64,000 bases of DNA, from positions 67,957,213 to 68,021,212 of the forward strand of contig NC_092044.1 of NCBI RefSeq assembly GCF_003086295.3, written 5' to 3'. The notes under the pieces were generated by a model. That model was given only the letters and a program-made list of their open reading frames with translations, did not search any database and was not told the origin of the DNA. Of this stretch, positions 42,478 to 55,261 are shown one piece after another. Positions within the stretch are counted from its first letter, which is position 1. Each line of letters begins with the position of its first letter. Position numbers and translations under genes: made by a program. The DNA is from Arachis hypogaea (taxonomy: Eukaryota; Streptophyta; Magnoliopsida; Fabales; Fabaceae).

Positions 42478-44266
42478 GTGCCTATGGTACATGGAATTAG
42501 GAATTTACCAGGATCCTGTTTCTTTTGAGGTAAAGTGTGCTAAACCCAGGTATTCAATTCATTAATGAGCAATGGAGGCTCATCTTCCCAAGTCTCATTA
42601 CCAAATAGCTTGGCATTCAGCTTCATGATTGCTCCTAAATACTGGGCAACTTGCCCTTCAACAATGTCTTCATTTTCTTCAGAAGATGAATAGTCACCAG
42701 AGCTCATGAATGGTAAAAGGAGGTTCAATAGAATCTCTATGGTCTCTAGATGAGCCTCAGATTCCTTTGGTTCCTCAAAGGGGAACTCCTTATTGGTCAG
42801 TGAACGTTCCAGGAGGTCTTCCTCACTAGGAATCACTGCCTTTCCACTCTCTCCAGCTTCAGCCATGTTTCTCATAGTTATGGCCTTGCACTTTCTTTGG
42901 GATTCTTTTCTGTATTGCTTGGGAGAGTACTAGGAGGAGCTTCAGTGACTTTTTTACTCAGCTGGCCCACTTGTGCCTCCAAATTTCTAATGGAGGACCT
43001 TGTTTCATTCATAAAACTTAAAGTGGCCTTAGATAGATCAGAGACTATGTTTGCTAAGCTAGAGGGGCTCTACACAAAATTCTCTGTCTGCTGCTGAGAG
43101 GATGATGGAAAAGGCTTGCTATTGCTAAACCTATTTCTTCCACCATTATTAAAGCCTTGTTGAGGCTTTTGTTGATCCTTCTATGAGAAATTTGGATGAT
43201 TTCTCCATGAGGGATTATAGGTGTTTCCATAGGCTTCACCTATGTAATTCACCTATGCCATTGCAGGGTTCTCAGGATCATAAGCTTCTTCTTTAGAAGA
43301 TGATTCTTTAGTACTATTGGATGCATTTTGCAAACCATTCAGACTCTGAAAAATCATGTTGACTTGCTGGGTCAACATTTTGTTCTGAGCCAATATGGCA
43401 TTCAGAGCATCAATTTCAAGAACTCTCTTCCTCTGAGGCATCCTATTACTCACAGCTTTCCTTTCAGAGGTGTACATGAACTGGTTATTTGCAACCATGT
43501 CAATGAATTCCTGAGCTTCTGCAGGCATTTTTTTCAGGTGAATAGATCCACCTACAGAATAGTCCAATGACATCTTAGACAATTCAGATAGACCATCATA
43601 GAATATATCCAGGATGGTCCATTCTGAAAGCATGTCAGAAGGACACTTTTTGGTCAGTTGCTTGCATCTCTCCCAAGCTTTATAGAGGGATTCACCTTCT
43701 TTCTGTCTAAAGGTTTGAACATCCACTCTAAGCTTGCTCAGTTTTTGAGGAGGAAAGAACTTGGCTAAGAAAGCCGTGACCAGCTTATCCCAAGAGTTCA
43801 GGATATTTTTAGGTTGAGAGTCCAACCATATTCTAGCTCTATCTCTTACAGCAAAAGAGAAAAGCATAAACCTGTAGACCTTGGGATCAACTCCATTGGT
43901 CTTAACAGTATCACCGATCTGCAAGAATTTAGTTAAGAACTAAAAAGGATCTTCTGATGGAAGTCCATAAAACTTGCAATTCTGTTGCATCAAAGAAACT
44001 AATTGAGGCTTTAGCTCAAAATTGTTTGCTCCAATAGCAGGGATTGAGATGCTTCTTCCATGAAAGTTGGAATTTGGTGCAGTAAAGTCACCAAGCATCT
44101 TCCTTGCATTGTTGTTGGGTTCGGCCATGTCTCCTTCTTTTTCGAGATTCTCTGTAAGGTTTTCTCTGGATTGTTATGCTTTAGCTTCTCTTAGCTTCTT
44201 CTTTAGAGTCCTTTCAGGTTCAGGATCCGCTTCAACAAGAATGTCCTTGTCCTTGCTCCTGCTCAT
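42478..44266 (-). pseudogene. gag and protease N-terminal linker of M
   Basis: ATG 44266 (MSRSKDKDILVEADPEPERT), TAA after KLREAKA, TAG at 43940-43942 (DPF*F where J has DPYQF), then 223 open codons with VYRFMLFSFAVRDRARIWLD and LSKLRVDVQTFRQKEGESLY. Stops follow at PAMA*VNYIG and NFS*KDQQ. The downstream frame 42875-42540 is the acidic linker (SSEENEDIVEGQVAQYLGAI) leading to protease, where the LTR insertion sits. Homologous over its length to J gag and H. Confidence 0.85.
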
Positions 44267-45808
44267 ATGAAAAAGATGAAAACAAAAAGGAAGAAGAATC
44301 TTCTATGTCACAGTATAGAGATTCCTTTATGTGAGTAGTAGAAGAAAAGAATAGAAGAAGGAGAAGAGAAAAATTCGAACACAGAGGAGAAGAGAGGGTT
44401 CGAATTTTGAGATGAAGAGGAGTGTTAGTAAATAAATAAATGAATAGAAAAAGATGAGAGAGAGGGAATTCGAATATTAACTAAAAGAGTACAAAAATAT
44501 TTTTGTTTTTATTTTAATTATTAGTTAAAATTCAAAAATTAAGAAAAGGAATAAAATCAAAATTAAAATTTGAAACAATTAGTTAATTAAAAGAATTTTG
44601 AAAAAGAGGAAGGTGATTTTGGAAAATTAGAGAGAGAAAAGTAGTTAGGTGGTTTTGAAAAAGATAGGAAATAGTAAAACAAACAAAAAGATCAATTAGT
44701 TAGTTGAAAAAGATTTGAAAATCAATTTTGAAAAGATAAGAAGTTAGAAAAGATTTTTGAAATTGATTTTGAAAAAGATATGATTGAAATTTATTTTGAA
44801 AAATATTTGATTTTTAAAATCAGAATTAATTACTTGACTCATAAAAAATCAAAAGATATGATTTAAAAATTTAAAGTTTGATTCTTTCTTAACAAGAAAG
44901 TAACAAACTTGAAATTTGTGAATCAAAACATTAATTGTTACTCTTAATTTCAAAAATAAAAGATAAAAGTAGGAAAAAAGATTTGTTTGAAAATTAATTT
45001 TAAAGAATTTTCAAAATTATTAAAAGAAAAAAAAAGAAAAGATTTGATTTTGAAAAAGATTTTTGAAAAGATAAATTTTTGAAATTAAAATCTTGACTTG
45101 ACTAACAAGAAACAACTTATTTTTAAAATTTTTTGACTCAGTCAACCCAAAGATTTCAAAATTTATGAGAGAAATAAAGAAAAGATATTTTTTATTTTTG
45201 AATTTTTAATGACGAGAGAGAAAAACAACAAAATGACTCAAGACATAAAAATTTTGGATTAAAACAAAAGATGCATGCAAGAACACTATGAATGTCAAGA
45301 TGAATACCAAGAACACTTTGAAGATAATGATGAACATCAAGAACTTATTTTTTGAAAAATTTTCAAGAAAAGAAAAATATGCAAGACACCAAACTTAGAG
45401 AATTTTCATGTTTAGACACTATGAATTCAAAAATGCATATGAAAAACAACAAAAGACTCAAAACAAGAAAATATGAAGATCAAACAAGAAGACTTGTCAA
45501 GAACAACTTGAAGATCATGAAAAATGCAATGCATGAATTTTTCGAAAAAAATTTTGACAAAAATATGCAATTGACACCAAACTTAAAAATTGACTTTAGA
45601 CTCAAACAAGAAACACAAAATATTTTTTTGGTTTTATGATTTTATAAATTTTTGTATTTATTTATTTATTTTTTTCGAAAATATCTTTAGAAAAACGAAA
45701 AAGAAGAAAAATTTTGAAAGATTTTTGAAAACTTTTTGAAAATAAAGTAAAGGAAAATTACCTAATCTGAGCAACAAGATGAACAGTCAGTTGTCCAAAC
45801 TCGAACAA
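44267..45808 (-). other. A+T-rich leader of M
   Basis: About 1.5 kb without a gene, built from TTTTTCAAAA, ATCTTTTC and similar words (element strand) plus scattered AAGTTTGGTGTC; same design as J 61432-62950. Confidence 0.75.
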
Positions 45809-45826
45809 TCCCCGGCAACGACGCCA
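45809..45826 (-). other. Primer binding site, tRNA-Asp type (M)
   Basis: TGGCGTCGTTGCCGGGGA on the minus strand, 17 of 18 to the tRNA-Asp complement. Confidence 0.85.
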
Positions 45827-45832
45827 AAAACA

Positions 45833-46879
45833 TGGTGTATGGAATTGGAATCACACTTTTCACAACTCCGCACATCTAACCAGCAAGTGCACTGGGTCGT
45901 CCAAGTAATAAAACCTTACGCGAGTAAGCGTCGATCCCACGGAGATTGCCGGCTTGAAGCAAGCTATGGTCATCTTGTAAATCTTAGTCAGGCGGATTCA
46001 AATGGTTATGAGGTTTTGATAGTTAAAAGATAGATAAAACATAAAATAAAATAAAGATACTTATGTAATTCATTGGTGAGAATTTCAGATTAGCGTTTGG
46101 AGATGCTTTGTTGCTTCTGAACCTCTGCTTTCCTATTGTCTTCATCCAATCATGCGTGCTCCCTTCCATGGTAAGCTGTATGATCCTCTCAGTGAAAATG
46201 GTCCAAGTACAGTTTCTGCACAGCTAATCAACTGTTGGATTTCTCGTATCGGATGAAAAATACCAGGTACAGCTACCGCCCGGCTAATCATTTGTCGGTT
46301 CTCACTTATGTCAGAATAGGATCTCTCTATCCTTTTGTACACTGTCACTGCGCCCAACATTTGCGAGTTTGAAGCTTATCACAGTCATCCCATCCCAGAT
46401 CCTACTTGGAATACCACAGACAAGGTTTAGACTTTCCGGATCTCAAGAATGCTGCCAATTTATTTTAGCCTATACCACGAAGGTTCTAACCTCACGGGCT
46501 CGGTCCGTGGATCAGAGACCCAAGAGACTATACTCCGGCTGTCGTCCAATGACTACGTTGAACACCATGTAGACTGCATGTGGTTGTCAGGCACGCGGAT
46601 CTTGGCTAAGTGAGTAACGAAGATAGTGGGTGATTGTCACGGGTCACCCCTTCATTCTGACTTAACTGAATTAAGTATGAGAGTATATCTTGGAGAAGAA
46701 GTAAGCATGAATTGAAAGAGAAACAATAGTACTTGCATTAATCCACGAAGAACAGCAGAGCTCTGCACCTTAATCAATGAGGTGTAGAAACTCCACCGTT
46801 GGAAAATACATAAGAGAAAAAGGTCTAGGCATGGCCGAATGGCCAGCCTTCCCAAATGTGCAAAATGATCTCAAGTGAT
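45833..46879 (-). repeat. M 5' LTR, truncated by N1
   Basis: FIDEL-type LTR end CACCA at 45833. Cut at CTCAAGTGAT (46879), where N1's LTR begins; U3 with TATA and array is missing here. Confidence 0.8.
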
Positions 46880-47804
46880 TGATGCATGAAAACTTGTCTC
46901 TCAACAAATTTCCCTTCGGCAAGTATACCGAATTTGTCGTCAAGTAAAAACTCACAATAGAGTGAGGTCGAATCCCACAGGGATTGATTGGTCAAGCAAC
47001 TTTAGTTGGAAGAGTATGCTAGTTGAGCTAAACAAAGTGTAGTTCAAGAATTGCAGAAAATTAAATGACGGAAAAGTAAATACAGAAAATTAAGTGCAGA
47101 ATCTTAAATAGGGATTTGGGGTAATGAGCATGAAAATAAATGACAGAAAATAAAGAGAATGGGTAAGATCAGAAATGGGGAATTCATTGGGCTCAGGAGA
47201 TGTTGTATTCTCTGGATCAAGTTCATTTTCATCTCTTCCTCAATCAATGCATCTATTGATCTTCTTGGCAATCTTAGGTGATTAGATTCCAATTCCTTGG
47301 TAATCCAATCTCTCTAAGCTTGAACAATTGCCCAATTCCTTGATTTAATTGCTCATGGGAAGAGATGAAGTATGGTCACTCATTATACCACATGTATTTC
47401 CAAATCAAAGTGTTGGGAGGATTACATGTCACTATATCCGCCCAGACCCCAATTTGGTCCAACATGAGAAAGCATTTCTAGCATGATCTCCTCATCCCTT
47501 TTCCAAGGCTCAGAGGAGATCCAATTATGGAGAGTTTCTTTTCCAAGACAACTAACCAATAGAATTAAGATCGAAAGCTTTCTAGTAAATCAAAAGAGAA
47601 GAAAGAAGAAGAGAATGAAAACTATAATTGATCCATCAAATTACAATAGAGCTCCCTAACCCAATGAAAGGGGTTTAGTTGTTCATAGCTCTAGAAATGG
47701 AAAATGGTAGAAAATAATACATCCCAGCTAAAAGTGCAGAAAAGTAAATATACAGAGAGTAGTTCTCTAAAGTGCTAAGCTTCTCTATAGTTCAAAACTG
47801 CTCC

Positions 47805-47812
47805 TATATATA
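47805..47812 (-). promoter_or_regulatory. TATA box of N LTR1
   Basis: TATATATA about 120 bp downstream of the array; same position in LTR2. Confidence 0.6.
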
Positions 47813-47931
47813 CTACTCCTCTTGATCTTCTAGTGAGTTCTTCAAGTCTTGGATGTGGGCTTTGGATCTTGAGTTAAAGCAGTTCCAATCTTTAGTGGGC
47901 CCAGCTTGCAGAGAAGTATGAATTAGGCATG

Positions 47932-48745
47932 GGCGTTAGTGAAGTTAACGTTAAGTGACATTGTGGGTTCGAGAACGTTAGTGGTAATCCCAATTTTCAC
48001 TAACGTTCCAACCCCACATAGCCTACGTTAACTCCAACGTTAGTGGCACTAACGTGACCACTAACGTTGCCTTTGTAAATCTTCGCTAGCATTATTGGGA
48101 CTTACCTTTCCCAATAACGTTGGCTTATAACCCTTTGTCCCTCCGTTAGAGTTCACGTTAGTGTAACTAACGTGGCTCTTAACATGGTTATGCCTCACCT
48201 TCGAGAGCGTTAGTGACACTTACCTTTGTCACTAACGCTCAAAGTGCCCCTACTCTCCACGTTAGAGCTCACGTTAACTAAGTTAACGTGGCCACTAATG
48301 TGGTAGTAATGCCATCTTCCAATGTTAGTGACAAAGGTGAGTGTCACTAACGTTGGCTCATCAATCTCAGCTCTACATTAACTTTCACGTTAGTGGTCTT
48401 AACGTGACCACTAACGTGGGAAATGCTAGTTGATCCAACGGTAGTGACAAAGGTGAGTGTCACTAACGTTGGCATTGTTCCTCTCTTCCACGTTAGAGTT
48501 CACGTTAACTAAGTTAAGTGACTCTTAATGTGGCTCATTGCCAATTCTTGGAACGTTAGTGGTGTTCACGTTTACCATTAACATTGGAGCTTTCTTTTGT
48601 CTCCACGTTAACTACCACATTAACGTGGGCTTATGATGGCTTCGCGGGCGTTATTGGTGATCACTTTTCTCCTTAACGTTGCAAGCTATTTACCATTTCA
48701 CGTTAGTGGTCACGTTAACTAGATTAATGTGAGTACTAACGTGGT
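47932..48745 (-). repeat. AACGTTAGTG hairpin array in LTR1
   Basis: Two alternating inverted repeats: AACGTTAGTGACA facing TGTCACTAACGTT, and CCACGTTAAC facing GTTAACGTGG, in units of roughly 110-120 bp. Confidence 0.85.
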
Positions 48746-49009
48746 TCTTCCTTGCTTCCTTTGTCCTGAAATCAAGCAAATAAAGTGCATCAAAGCTCTA
48801 GCCAAAGTCATGAGATTATGCATCATCAATTTATCATTCAATTCTGGCAAAATACTCATGTAATCATGTGAAATTCACAATAGTTGCTTGAATATAGGTG
48901 TAAGTGTATTTTCTTCCAAAACTTGCCTTATTCACTAAGAAAATGCATGAAACTACCTTAAAACAGTAAAGAAAAGGTCAGTGAAATTAGCCTAGATGCC
49001 CTGGCTACA

Positions 49010-49046
49010 CAACACCAAACTTAAAGCTTGCTTGTCCCTAAGCAAG
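49010..49046 (-). other. Hairpin plus tract before N LTR1
   Basis: CTTGCTTAGGGACAAGCAAG on the minus strand, then CTTTAAGTTTGGTGTTG and the LTR. Confidence 0.75.
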
Positions 49047-50045
49047 TACTAAAACATAGGAAGAATGAATGAAAGAGCAAGAAGATAATATAGAAGTAGA
49101 ATTCCTGGTTTATGGGGTTTCATGCATAGCAACTTAGGTTCTTTCCTTTACTAGGTTTCAGGCCTTTATCAAATCCTTGGTCACTCTCTTGATTACATCC
49201 TTTGAGACTTCTTAATTGTTGATCTTCCCTTCTTGGTCACTCTTTATGTTAAGCTTTCAGTCAACACTCCCAAACCAGTTGGCTTAAGGTGCTAGGTGTT
49301 AAGACACCCCCACGGACTTACTCCCCCAAGTCTCTTTCCCTCATACATACACACTACAGGCACATGGTTTGTTATTTTTCTTTCTTGAGACCTTCATATC
49401 CAGCACCTCTTTGGGTTACTAAGTGTTCTGTAGCAAAGGTCACTCTTGATAGTGGACTTTCAGCTGATAATCCCGGATTAGTTAATCCAAGTTACCAAGT
49501 GATGAGGCATCCCTAATAGCTTATTCATCCAAGCATATCCCTTGCACATGAATACCACAGACACATGCCTCAATCTTAAAACCCTTGGTTCCTAGCATTG
49601 TTTCTTATTGTGTTTCTTTCCTTTTTACTTTTATTGCTCTTTCTATTTTCTTATTGGGATCTTATTATTTAGTTAGTCTCATAGGATGTGTTTCAAGCAT
49701 AGGATTCAGGATAGATAGTTGCCTTCTTTCCTTGTTTGGTGAACCAACTTAGCTTACTAATCATCCTACCACACACATTCAGAACCTACTTCACGAAATA
49801 ACTCCACTCTTGTTCTTTTCATAGCATCTTCTTTTTGATTAACTTAAAGGACAAGTATACAGTAAGAAAGATGGAAGTGAACACTAGAGACATTAAGCTC
49901 AATAAACATAAACTTAAGCAATGAAAAACTTAAATGCATAATTAAAAATCCTAAGCTACCATGGAAGCATGTTCTATTTCATACATGATTTTCCTTATTT
50001 AAAGCTGTGAATTAGATAGAAAAAGGACTCTACCACCTGAAATGA
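49047..50045 (-). other. 3' UTR of N1
   Basis: Non-coding; closely parallels 57590-58637 of N2. Confidence 0.75.
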
Positions 50046-51600
50046 TCATGTTCCTTTGTCTTGGGATCCTCCTTGATTGCTTGAGTCCCCATTCCCTTTG
50101 CGCTTTCCTATCAGTTTTTTCCAGAAACCAGCATCTTCCATCTTCTTCTTTAATGTTTCCTTTTGCTATTTCACCTTCCCTTTTTCTTGCTCTGTTAAGT
50201 CCTTGCAGACTGCCTCATAACTTGGGATGGCAGGGTGCAAGTTATGCATATGCCCAGTCATATAGTTTAACTTGGCCAGAGTATTTATGATGAATTCTTC
50301 TCGATGCACTTGCCTTCCTTCATTGAGCACACTGAATTCATTGAATGCTTTCATCTGAGCCATCTGGTGTTGGTTGAGTTCTTGAAGGCATTTGTCTTGG
50401 CTTTCTTGCCTTTTGGACACTTGATTGATGGCTTGGGTGAGCTGGGAGTAATGCTCCTATTGTAACTTCATTTGCTGTTTCTACCACTCTCTTTGTTGAT
50501 CCATCCAACTAAAGAGTAGTTTTTCTTGATGATCCATCCTTTGAGCTTGGACATGTAGTTGCTATTCTTGTCCCTCCATATAGCTATTTGCCATATACTC
50601 AATGGCTTCCTTGATGTGATACAGATTTATATTGGTCGGATCAAATTGTCCTTCTTGCTAGTGCCCTGTTTGTTGCGGTTCTTCTTGGTGAGGTTCTTCT
50701 AGGTGGGGTTCTTCTTGTGCAGTTCTTTTCCCTATCCCAAGGTCTTCTTTGTTGTTGAGCAGGTGTCACATAGTGTATGCGTTTGAATGCGAATAACCTT
50801 CCAGGATTTACCCATTGTGGATTGTTGTCTTCGAACACCACCTTGGCTTTCATGCATAGTCTCAGGATGGTACTGAGGTACCAAAGTCTAGCGCCCGGAT
50901 CATTCTTCTCGGATGAATCCTGGATTCCTTCAGCTATAATCTCATGCACATTGAAGCTTCCACCCTTCACTAGGCAACGTACCATGGTGGCTCGAGCTAT
51001 ATTGACCTCAGAATTGTTTGCGGCTGGAAGGATAGACCTCCTCACTAGCTCAAACCATCCCTTGGCTTATGGGATAAAGTCTCTTCTCCTAATGAACTTC
51101 GGCCTCTTGTCCGAGTATCTCTCCCAATCAGACCCAATAACACACATATCACTCACGATTTCTTCAAGTTCATCTTCATCAGGGGCATTACTTATTCTTA
51201 CTTGATAGCTAAGCTCATCAAAATGTGGTGATTTCAGTTGAAGAGTCCTTGTTATAGCAGTGGGGCTGAAGTCCACCTCTATTCCTCTTACATAACTTTT
51301 GAAGGCGGGGACCTTAGTGCTATCTTCTTTGACTGTATTTGCATAGAACTCCTTGATGAGGTTTGCATTTATCTTTATCTATGGATTGGTGAGCTTTTGC
51401 CAACTCCTCTGTGAAATATTTTCTCTGATTTTAGGGTATTCATCCTCATTGAATTGGAATGTCAACTCTGGCAATATTTTCTTGTTCTTGATCCGTTCAT
51501 ATTGAAGCTCATGGAAGGCAGTTTTGAATCTCCCGGCGTCGAAAGGAGGTTGCTCCATGGGCTCCTTTCCTTTTTGCCTCTTGGAACTTGATGATGCCAT
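50046..51600 (-). pseudogene. Athila-type 3' ORF of N1, broken
   Basis: ATG 51600 (MASSSSKRQKGKEPMEQPPF). One frame to 50641 with stops after QKLTNP and RRDFIP, then a frameshift. Contains FNEDEYPKIRENISQRSWQK, GWFELVRRSILPAANNSEVN and a Gln/Lys-rich C-terminus (SQDKCLQELNQHQMAQMKAF). Same family as E 10392-11525 but clearly a separate branch. Confidence 0.75.
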
Positions 51601-52421
51601 GCAAGATGGTTGATGAGTGGTTGCGGTTTACTAGACGTGGCTAGGAGATTGTGTGTGAAACTTTTTGGAGGAGGATGAAGTATGTGTATTCAAGAAAAGG
51701 AAGGGAGAGGAATGAGAGTAAGAAGTGTGTACGGAGAGGTTGTGTGAAAGGGTTTATATAGGAAGATGGCAAATGATTGAAGGGTGTGGATTGATGGTAT
51801 TGTTTGATAGTGGACGGTTGGAGTTTGGTATTAAATGAGCACAAGGATCACCTCTTTTATGAGGGTTTTGGTTTGGTTTCCCAAGCTATCCAACTCCCAA
51901 TGTTGCATGACAACACTTCCAAAGATATTCCCCTTGAAGACAAGTGTGAGATTTCCTTGGTATAGTGGCCGAATCTCCCTTCCTTAATTGTCCTATCAAA
52001 TACCATCAATGTCCCTTTTGATTCCCTATACACGAAAAAAAGAAAAAGGGAATGCAAATGGTTAAATGAAATTTTTGGTGGGAAAACTTAAGGTGTGGGC
52101 TAGCTAAAAAAAAATCTTTTTCTTTTGTTTTTTTTTTTACTAAATGCTTTCCATGAATGCAAATCAATCAACCACTAAATTTCTCATGCATGCAATGTTG
52201 GTACACCAAACTTGTTTGTGACCATATGGTGCAACAAGTTTGGGGAATAGTTTTACCTCATAAAGTATGTTCAAGCCCACTTAGTGTGCCTTGAACACCA
52301 AACTTATCATGTACTATATGCTGCATGTAAAGGGGTCTTATATTGGTCGTCAAAATTGATTGAAAAATCCATGAAATTTGCCTTATTACTACTATTAGAA
52401 ATTAAAGGAGAGGGTATAGAA
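51601..52421 (-). other. Spacer upstream of N1 3' ORF
   Basis: No gene. Two AAGTTTGGTGT tracts (near 52205-52218 and 52293-52306, element strand) but no clear perfect hairpin 2. Confidence 0.55.
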
Positions 52422-52439
52422 CATGGGTTGCCTCCCATG
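52422..52439 (-). other. Hairpin 1 (AGGCAA loop), N1
   Basis: CATGGGAGGCAACCCATG on the minus strand, perfect 6-bp stem, preceded by ATGACGCTAAAGAAGCACTT. Confidence 0.8.
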
Positions 52440-52660
52440 AAGTGCTTCTTTAGCGTCATTAGCTTGACGTTTGGTCCTTGTCAAGGTGGCTGATAGTGCT
52501 TGAAATCTTCCCCCCTTGCAGTGAACATATGTCGATTGGCCTTGTTGATAAGCTCCATATGCTCTAGGGACAAGATTTTGTTGATCGTGTACACTGGAGG
52601 TAGCTGGGATGGAATAGTGGGGAGGTGAGGTGGTATAGATGGGAAGTATGTAGAGACCAC

Positions 52661-55261
52661 TTAATCTCCGAGTGAGAAATCTTCTGTAGGGATTTTCTTC
52701 TTTTTCCATCCCCTTGGGACCTTTTTTCTTGTGTCTGTTGATGCTAACTTGTTCCTTGTGGTTTCCTTTTTGAGAATGGTTTTGTTGTCTAATTCATGTG
52801 ATTCTGGTGGGTCTGGTTCCTTTTGGATTACACTTGGCTGTTGCTCCTTCTGATCACATTGGTTGTTAACCATAGGAGTCCTTATGTGTGGTGCTTGTGC
52901 TTCCTTGTTTGGCTCCTCTATCAGTTCTTTGTTATCATGATCTGCTTCTTGTGAGAGGTTGAAAACATTGAAAGTAAGCTGATCATCATGTATTCTCAAC
53001 ACTAGCTCTCCTCGTTCCACATCTATGAGTGCTCTGGCTGTGGCTAAGAATGGCCTTTCCAGAATGATGGGGTAAATAGGGTTCTCATCCATTTCCAGGA
53101 CAACAACGTCTGTGGGGAGGAAGTAGTTCCCAACCTTCACTATCACATTCTCAACCACTCCTATTGTCTGTTTTTTAGTTTTGTCAGCCAACTTAATGAT
53201 TACATCTATGGGTGTTAGCTCATTAATTTAAAGCTTTTTTATGAGAGATAGAGGCATTAAGTTGATGCTCGCTCCCAGGTCACAGAGTCCTTTATCAATC
53301 ATTATTTCTCCTATGGTACAGGGAATATGGAAACTCCCTAGATCCTTCCTCTTTGTGGGTGGCCCTGGTTGAATGAGAGCACTGCAATCCCTATTCATCT
53401 TTATTGTTTGTCCACCTTTCAAATAACTTTTTCTGGCTACTAGCTCCTTTATATACTTTATGTAGGAAGGCATTTGCTGGAGGGCTTTAATAAATGGTAT
53501 ATTTACATCAAGAGATGCAAACAAGTCGAGGAATCTTGAATACATCCTCCTTACTACACCACCTTTAAGCCTTTGGGGAAAGGGTGCATATGGGTCAAGT
53601 GTCTCCTTCTTCTTCAGCTCTTCCTTGAGTGTAGGTTGAGGTGCATGGCTCTTTTCTTCCTGGTTTCCCTTTTGATTGTCTTAGCGGTGTTCTACTTCAT
53701 TCATACTCCTCTCATCACTTGTGGTGATCATCTTACACTCTTCCCACCTTACTTTCTTTGTTTCTCCTCTTGGATTCTTCTCTGTGTCACTAGGAAATCC
53801 ATTAGTGGGTTTGGGAATTTGTTGAGATAGATACCCTACTTGGGACTCCAGTCTCTTAATATTTTCTCCTTGGTTTTTGATATTGGCTCGCACTGCTTCC
53901 TTAAACACCTTGTTGTCTTGGACTTCTCTATATAAATCTTCAAGTAGAGTCTCAATTTTTTAAAGTCTATCGTCCGTTAGTGATGATGGATTAGGGTTAG
54001 GTGGGTTTTGATAGGATCTCTGTGAGGTATGTTGGTGAGTTGCATTGTTGTTGGAGTTGAAGTTGTGGCATCTCTGGTCTTGACCTTGGTCTTGTTGATT
54101 TCCCCAACCAAAGTTGGGACGATTTTTCCATCCAGAGGTGTAGGTTTTGGAGTATGGGTCATGGATTTGTCTAGGTGAGTTTCCAATATAGTTGGCTTGT
54201 TCCCAGTCACCTTCTCCTATATTCACTCCTTCTTGAGTTGGTGATGAAGTGATGACTGCTGCAACTTGGTTTTCCTCCACCTTCTTGGTGAGATCTGCTA
54301 GCTGCTTGGTGATCATCTTATTTTGAGCTAGCAATGCATCCATGTGGTTCAGCTCCATTACTCCTTGAGTGTTACTTCTTTCAGAGGCATAGAAGTAGTT
54401 ATTCTCAGCTACTGTTTCAATGACATCTATGGCTTCTTCAATAGTTTTCTTCTTGTTTAGAGAGACCCCTGATGAATGATCTACAGCCTTCTTTAACTCA
54501 TAGGAAAGACCTTCATAGAAGATGTGAAGTTGAACCCATTCATTGAACATATCTGGTGGGCATCTTCTTGTTAAGTCCTTGAACCTCTCCCATGCCTCAT
54601 AGAGAGTCTCACCATCTTGTTGCCTGAAAGTCTGCACCTCAGATCTCAGCCTATTAATTCTTTGAGGAGGATAGAATCTTGCCAAAAATTTGTTCACCAT
54701 ATCTTCCCAATTTGTCAAGCTCTCCTTTGGAAAGGATTCGAGTCACTTGGATGCCTTGTCCCTGAGTGAAAAAGGGAACAACAGTAGCCCATAGACATTC
54801 AGTTGGACTCTATTAGACTTCACAGTGTCACAAATTCTCAGGAAGGTGGTTAGATGTTGATTGGGGTCTTCTTGAGCACTTCCTCCAAATGAGCAGTTGT
54901 TCTAAACAAGGGTGATGAGCTGGGGTTTTAGTTCAAAGTTGTTGGCATGTATGGTGGGCTTCTGGATGCTACTTCCACAAGGGTGATGAGCTGGGGTTTT
55001 AGTTCAAAGTTTTAGATTGATGTAGGAGCCTAGAACTCTCCTTTATTGCCCAGCATGATTTGCAGGGCCTTCTCTAGCATGGTTGTGAGCTTCTTCTTCA
55101 TGATTGTTTTCCAAGTTCTCTTCCATGTTGGGTTCAAAATACTATTCCTCTTCCTTAGCACCAACAACTCCTTTCCCTCTTGCTTCCCTCCTTAATCTCC
55201 AGAGGGTTCTCTCAGGTTCTGAATCGAAGGAAGTTGAGGTTCCCCCTCTTCTCCCTGTCAT
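52661..55261 (-). pseudogene. gag and protease of N1
   Basis: ATG 55261 (MTGRRGGTSTSFDSEPERTL), several stops to 54719, then 252 open codons with RINRLRSEVQTFRQQDGETL and MFNEWVQLHIFYEGL, an Asn/Gln-rich tail without CCHC, a coiled-coil linker (53908-53681), and protease CDLGASINLMPL (53545-53228) and IILERPFLATARALIDVERG (53191-52661; G-to-E change in the usual ILGRPFL). RT is absent; hairpin 1 follows. Confidence 0.85.

Larger units (their letters stand above)
40505..46879 (-). mobile_element. Element M: 5' LTR, gag and protease
   Basis: Minus strand: truncated 5' LTR (46879-45833), primer site, 1.5-kb leader, gag, protease, with an LTR inserted in protease. The sequence breaks at 40505, and its natural continuation is K 35858 onward in inverse orientation. 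Confidence 0.8.
46880..49009 (-). repeat. N-type LTR1
   Basis: 2130 bp, TGTAGCCAGGGC (49009) to CATGCATCA (46880). U3 holds a hairpin array; TATATATA at 47805-47812. Confidence 0.85.
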
